Positions 5,561 through 8,788 of a stretch of DNA of 8,788 bases are shown here, in pieces; within the stretch, counting starts at the first letter, position 1, and every line of letters starts with the position of its first letter. Location of the stretch: positions 1-8,788 of the forward strand of contig JASLEG010000338.1 of NCBI GenBank assembly GCA_030151225.1. Reading direction: 5' to 3'. The position numbers were made by a program, and so were the translations under genes. The stretch comes from Burkholderia sp. GTDB lineage: Bacteria > Pseudomonadota > Gammaproteobacteria > Burkholderiales > Burkholderiaceae. The notes below the pieces were generated by a model. That model searched no databases, had not been told where the DNA came from, and was given only the letters and a program-made list of their open reading frames with translations.

Positions 5561-7429
5561 TCAGATCCGCCGCAACGTCGCCGGCACCGCGCCGCGCAGC
5601 GCATTGCAGATCAGCAGGCCGTCGGCGCGAGCGAGGTCGTCGAGCGTCAGCACGCGCTCGGTGGCGCCATAGCTCGCGTCGGCCAGCAGCGCCGAGCGCA
5701 TCACGCCCGGCAGCAGGCCGCTCGCCAGCGGCGGCGTGAACCAGCGGCCGTCGAGCCGCACGAACACGTTGCTGCGGCCGCCCTCGGTCAGCTCGCCGCG
5801 CTCGTTCTCGAACAGCATGTCGAACGCGCCGGCCGCCTCGGCTTCGCGCCAGGCGCGATCGTATTCGGTGCGGCGCGTGGTCTTGTGGGCGAGCAGCAGA
5901 TCGTCGGACGCGGTGGGCGCGAAGCCGTGCTCGGACGCGAGCAGCACCGCCACCGCGGGCCCGGCGAGAGGCGCGAGCGCGCCGCCGCTCACGTCGAGCG
6001 TGCCGTCCTTCGACAGCGCCGCGCGCACGCGATACGCACCCTCGCCGGCGAGCGCGGCCACGTGTTCGTTCAGAAGCCGCGCGAGCTCGGCCGCATCGAA
6101 TTCGAAGCCGAGTGCTTCGGCGCTCGCGACGAGCCGCGCGAAATGGCGATCGAGATGACGCACGCCGTGGGCACGCGTCGCGTACAGTGTTTCGAACAGC
6201 TGGAAGCCGGGATCGGCATCGGTCAGGAAACGGGCCTTCAATTCGCACTCCGCATATTCGTCAGGGGCGACGCTGTCGAGCACGATGCCGGCGCCGACGC
6301 CCATTGTACCGGCGCGATATCCGTCGCCGCGCGGCGCCTCGAGCGTCAGCGTGCGGATCGCGACCGACAGGCAGAAGTCGCCGCAGGCGGCCCCGGCAGG
6401 TGCGGCATCGAGCCAGCCGAGCGCGCCGGTGTAGAGGCCGCGCGGCGTCGATTCGATCGCGTCGATCAGCGCCATCGTGGCGTGCTTCGGCGCACCGGTG
6501 ATCGAGCCGCACGGGAACAGCGCGCGCAACAGATCGGCGAAGCTCGCGTCGGCGCGCGCCTCGGCCTCGACGGTCGAGGTCATCTGCCAGACCGACGCAT
6601 ACGGCTCCACCGTGAACAGCGCCGGCACGCGCACCGAACCGGTGGTCGCGACGCGCGACACGTCGTTGCGCAGCAGGTCCACGATCATCACGTTCTCGGC
6701 GCGGTTCTTCGCGTCGCCGGCGAGGAAAGCCCTGGCGCGCGCATCGATCGCCGGGTCGGCCGAGCGCGGCGCGGTGCCCTTCATCGGCCGCGTGCGCAGC
6801 CGCGTGCCGATCTTCTCGACGAACAGCTCGGGCGAGCACGACAGCACCCAGCACGCCTCGGGCAGCGCCACCAGCGCGCCGTAGCGCACGGCCTGGCGCG
6901 CGCGCAGCCGCCGGTACAGCGCGAGCGGCGAGCCGTAGGCGTCGAAGCCGAGCCGATACGTGTAGTTGACCTGATAGGAATCGCCGGCGCGCAGCGCGGC
7001 GTGGATCGCCTCGATCGCGGCGTCGAATTCGGCGCGCGTGACGCTCTTCTCGAGCCGCGCGACGCCGGCCGCGGACGGCACGGCGGCGTCGCCCGAGCCG
7101 GCGGCGTCCTGCGCGGCGAGCCACGCGTCGGCTTCGTCACGCGAGAGCCGCGCGAGCGAGGCAAACAGCAGGAAGCGCAGCGTGGCGGGCGCCTCTTCGC
7201 TCTGCCCCGAAGCCGCGCCGCGTTCGAGATCGCGGCCGAATTCGTAGTCGCCGAGCACCAGCGCATGCAGGCCGCGCGCGATATCGGCGGCCACCGCCGC
7301 GCAGGTTGCGTCGAGCCGGGCCGGGTCGCGGCACACGTGCTCGTGCAAAAAGCCCGTGTACAAACGACTCGACCGCGCGGACGCGGTCGAGTCGCAATCG
7401 TCGAGCAGCGCGAACGGCGCGCCGCTCAT
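5561..7429 (-). CDS. pabB: Fused aminodeoxychorismate synthase component I / aminodeoxychorismate lyase (PabB-PabC)
   Basis: This 622-residue fusion covers both steps from chorismate to p-aminobenzoate, given a PabA glutaminase elsewhere. The chorismate-binding PabB domain spans roughly 1-400: NYTYRL (155-160), the RPMKGTAPR motif (214-222) whose K217 matches the Lys that distinguishes ADC synthase from anthranilate synthase, NVMIVDLLRND (246-256), GSITGAPK (308-315) and a GIVLDS/EYAECELKA end (381-399). The PLP class IV domain spans about 405-622: FQLFETLYA (409-417), Schiff-base K516 in LLAHKTTRR, ELTEGGRSNVFV (546-557) and LLPGVMR (572-578). This fusion is known in beta- and other proteobacteria. 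AAGGGG (complement of 7438-7443) lies about 8 bases before the ATG, 19 bp after dnaJ on the same strand. An exceptional hairpin lies at codons 12-22. Confidence 0.95.
   Translation of the reverse strand: MSGAPFALLDDCDSTASARSSRLYTGFLHEHVCRDPARLDATCAAVAADIARGLHALVLGDYEFGRDLERGAASGQSEEAPATLRFLLFASLARLSRDEADAWLAAQDAAGSGDAAVPSAAGVARLEKSVTRAEFDAAIEAIHAALRAGDSYQVNYTYRLGFDAYGSPLALYRRLRARQAVRYGALVALPEACWVLSCSPELFVEKIGTRLRTRPMKGTAPRSADPAIDARARAFLAGDAKNRAENVMIVDLLRNDVSRVATTGSVRVPALFTVEPYASVWQMTSTVEAEARADASFADLLRALFPCGSITGAPKHATMALIDAIESTPRGLYTGALGWLDAAPAGAACGDFCLSVAIRTLTLEAPRGDGYRAGTMGVGAGIVLDSVAPDEYAECELKARFLTDADPGFQLFETLYATRAHGVRHLDRHFARLVASAEALGFEFDAAELARLLNEHVAALAGEGAYRVRAALSKDGTLDVSGGALAPLAGPAVAVLLASEHGFAPTASDDLLLAHKTTRRTEYDRAWREAEAAGAFDMLFENERGELTEGGRSNVFVRLDGRWFTPPLASGLLPGVMRSALLADASYGATERVLTLDDLARADGLLICNALRGAVPATLRRI
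7365..7394 (-). repeat. Perfect 13-bp hairpin in the early coding region of pabBC
   Basis: CGACTCGACCGCG (7365-7377) and CGCGGTCGAGTCG (7382-7394) are exact reverse complements around a 4-base loop. In pabBC mRNA the loop is UCCG, of the UNCG tetraloop type although closed by G-C rather than C-G. It occupies nucleotides 36-65 of the coding region, in codons 12-22 (CDSTASARSSR). The downstream RNA begins UUUGUAC and later has GGGCUUUUUG, so it is terminator-like but without a clean U-tract. The structure is seen directly; any effect on elongation, decay or translation is inference. Confidence 0.6.
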
Positions 7430-7448
7430 CCGCCGAGCCCCTTCGGGA

Positions 7449-8585
7449 TCATTCGAAGAAGCTCTTCACGCGGTCGAACCAGCCCTTGCTCTGCGGGCTG
7501 TGGCGGCCGCCGCCTTCCGCGAGCGAGTGCTCGAACTGCTTGAGCAGGTCGCGCTGGTTGTCGGTCAGCTTCACCGGCGTCTCGATCTGCACGTGCACGT
7601 ACAGATCGCCGGCGATGCTCGAGCGCAGGCCCTTGATGCCCTTGCCGCGCAGGCGGAAGGTCTTGCCCGACTGCGTGCCTTCCGGCACCGTGAACGAGGC
7701 GCGGCCGGCCAGCGTCGGCACCTCGATCTCGCCGCCGAGCGCGGCCGTCGTGAACGGGATCGGCATCTGGCAATGCAGGTCGTCGCCGTCGCGCTCGAAC
7801 ACCGAGTGCGACTTGATGTGGATCTCCACGTACAAGTCACCCGACGGCCCGCCGTTGATGCCCGGCTCGCCGTTGCCGGCCGAGCGGATGCGCATGCCGT
7901 CGTCGATGCCGGCGGGGATCTTCACCTCGAGCGTCTTGGTTTCCTTCACCTTGCCCGAGCCATGGCAGTGCGCGCACGGCTCCGGGATGTAGGTGCCGGT
8001 GCCGTGGCACTTCGGGCAGGTCTGCTGGATGCTGAAGAAGCCCTGCGACATGCGCACCGAGCCCTGGCCATGGCAGGTCGGGCAGGTGTCGGGCTTGGTG
8101 CCCGGCTTCGCGCCGCTGCCGTGACAGACTTCGCACGACACCCAGCTCGGCACGCGGATCTGCGTCTCGTAGCCGTGCGCGGCCTGTTCGAGCGTGATCT
8201 CCATGCTGTAGCGCAGGTCCGCGCCGCGATACACCTGCGGGCCACCGCGGCCGCCGCGCGCGGCGCCGCCCGCGGCCTGGCCGAAGATGTCGCCGAAGAT
8301 ATCGCCGAATGCGTCGGCAAAGCCGCCGAAGCCCTGCGCGCCAGCGCCGCCCATGTTCGGATCGACGCCCGCATGGCCGTACTGGTCGTACGCGGCCCGC
8401 TTCTGTTCGTCCGAGAGCATTTCATAGGCTTCCTTCACCTCCTTGAAACGCTCTTCCGCATCCTTGTTGTCCGGATTGCGGTCGGGGTGGTACTTCATCG
8501 CGAGCTTGCGATATGCCTTCTTGATTTCGTCGTCGCTCGCGTTCTTCGCGACGCCCAGAACCTCGTAGTAATCCCGTTTCGCCAT
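7449..8585 (-). CDS. dnaJ: Chaperone protein DnaJ (Hsp40)
   Basis: This 378-residue type I J-protein is the co-chaperone that delivers unfolded clients to DnaK and stimulates its ATPase. The J domain covers about 4-70 with the essential HPD at 33-35. A Gly/Phe-rich linker runs about 76-116 and includes a repeated FGDI. The zinc-binding domain has four CxxCxGxG repeats with cysteines at 151/154, 168/171, 190/193 and 204/207. Two beta-sandwich substrate-binding domains and a C-terminal dimerisation helix end in WFDRVKSFFE. All features are intact and length matches E. coli DnaJ (376). The ATG at 8585 opens MAKRDYYEVLGV, typical of the family, although the bases before it offer only a weak Shine-Dalgarno sequence. 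dnaK is expected upstream beyond the window. pabBC follows after 19 bp, so the two are probably co-transcribed. Confidence 0.98.
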   Translation of the reverse strand: MAKRDYYEVLGVAKNASDDEIKKAYRKLAMKYHPDRNPDNKDAEERFKEVKEAYEMLSDEQKRAAYDQYGHAGVDPNMGGAGAQGFGGFADAFGDIFGDIFGQAAGGAARGGRGGPQVYRGADLRYSMEITLEQAAHGYETQIRVPSWVSCEVCHGSGAKPGTKPDTCPTCHGQGSVRMSQGFFSIQQTCPKCHGTGTYIPEPCAHCHGSGKVKETKTLEVKIPAGIDDGMRIRSAGNGEPGINGGPSGDLYVEIHIKSHSVFERDGDDLHCQMPIPFTTAALGGEIEVPTLAGRASFTVPEGTQSGKTFRLRGKGIKGLRSSIAGDLYVHVQIETPVKLTDNQRDLLKQFEHSLAEGGGRHSPQSKGWFDRVKSFFE

Positions 8586-8788
8586 ATCGGTTCAATGCCG
8601 CCCACACGCGTTGCGCGAGCGGCTCCTCTCGCTTCCAGTAAAGTCTTGCGACCTGTTGAACGGCGCTTGCGCACCGTCCCCGCTATAAAACAAATGTGCC
8701 CGGAGGGCCGTGAGGCCCGCCAGGCGCAAGGTGATCCGGACCGTCCGGCAGTGACGGATCGAATCGGTGGCGGCCGTGCCGCGCGGCA
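8586..8788. other. Spacer upstream of dnaJ with inverted repeats
   Basis: No gene is recognised in these 203 bases. No DnaK C-terminus is visible on the minus strand, and no familiar plus-strand start is seen. The stretch holds GGGCC/GGCCC around GTGA (8705-8718), the odd palindrome CCGGACCGTCCGG (8736-8748) and GATCCG/CGGATC arms (8733-8738, 8755-8760) that overlap it. An AT-rich patch, TATAAAACAAATG on the plus strand (8683-8695), lies on the dnaJ side of the GGGCC hairpin; on the minus strand that gives a hairpin followed loosely by TTTGTTTTATA. This could be a weak dnaK-side terminator or processing site. I found no clean heat-shock (sigma-32) promoter. Confidence 0.4.

Noticed and set aside
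5885..7543. 552-codon plus-strand open frame opposite pabBC
   Set aside because: Low-complexity Arg/Ala/Gly translation lying antisense to the complete PabB-PabC fusion and crossing into dnaJ.
8683..8695. Plus-strand TATAAA as a promoter reading toward the right edge
   Set aside because: No -35 at acceptable spacing (TTGAAC lies 22 bp away) and no plus-strand gene follows in the window.
8586..8788. Sigma-32 heat-shock promoter directly before dnaJ
   Set aside because: A CTTG element and a CCCC element occur on the plus strand, but they are too close together and on the wrong strand for dnaJ.
1..8788. CRISPR array, IS element, prophage, toxin-antitoxin or tRNA
   Set aside because: No regularly spaced repeats, transposase motifs, cloverleaf sequences or small paired ORFs were seen. 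Composition is uniform and nearly all DNA is covered by housekeeping genes.

Overview
The window is chromosomal core DNA from a very GC-rich betaproteobacterium, almost certainly Burkholderia in the broad sense. This rests on the Burkholderia-like proteins (DnaJ, PanB, the fused PabB-PabC, the PurM N-terminus), strong G/C bias at third codon positions, and the gene order. No mobile element, CRISPR array, tRNA or rRNA was seen, and I find no convincing undescribed multi-gene system. The unusual signals are small cis-acting sequences.

Layout. At the left edge (1-52, minus strand) are the first 17 codons of purM. A 264-bp divergent region follows, holding a palindrome with a TAAAAT -10-like hexamer on each strand. 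From 317 to 5456 the plus strand carries a compact run: hda (DnaA inactivator), a HAD-IB phosphatase, pcnB (poly(A) polymerase), folK (HPPK), a deoxynucleoside kinase and panB. Gaps are short, and HAD/pcnB and folK/dNK have 4-bp stop-start overlaps. A strong hairpin terminator at 5490-5522 stands between panB and the convergent minus-strand unit. That unit is dnaJ (8585-7449) followed 19 bp later by a fused pabB-pabC gene (7429-5561). The right edge (8586-8788) is spacer upstream of dnaJ. dnaK would be expected just beyond it, but it is not visible here.

Function. Two folate-branch enzymes sit on opposite sides of the terminator. PabBC makes p-aminobenzoate, and FolK makes the pterin pyrophosphate that is joined to it. 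PanB consumes 5,10-methylene-tetrahydrofolate for pantothenate and CoA synthesis, so folate production and use are neighbours. PurM and the deoxynucleoside kinase concern purine and deoxynucleotide supply, Hda resets DnaA after initiation, and PcnB tails RNA for decay.

Points worth a second look: (1) a perfect 13-bp hairpin with a UCCG loop inside the first 22 codons of pabBC; (2) the symmetric TAAAAT palindrome between purM and hda; (3) a possible leaderless start for the HAD gene; (4) an AT-rich, rare-codon island containing TATGAT inside pcnB; (5) overlapping palindromes upstream of dnaJ.
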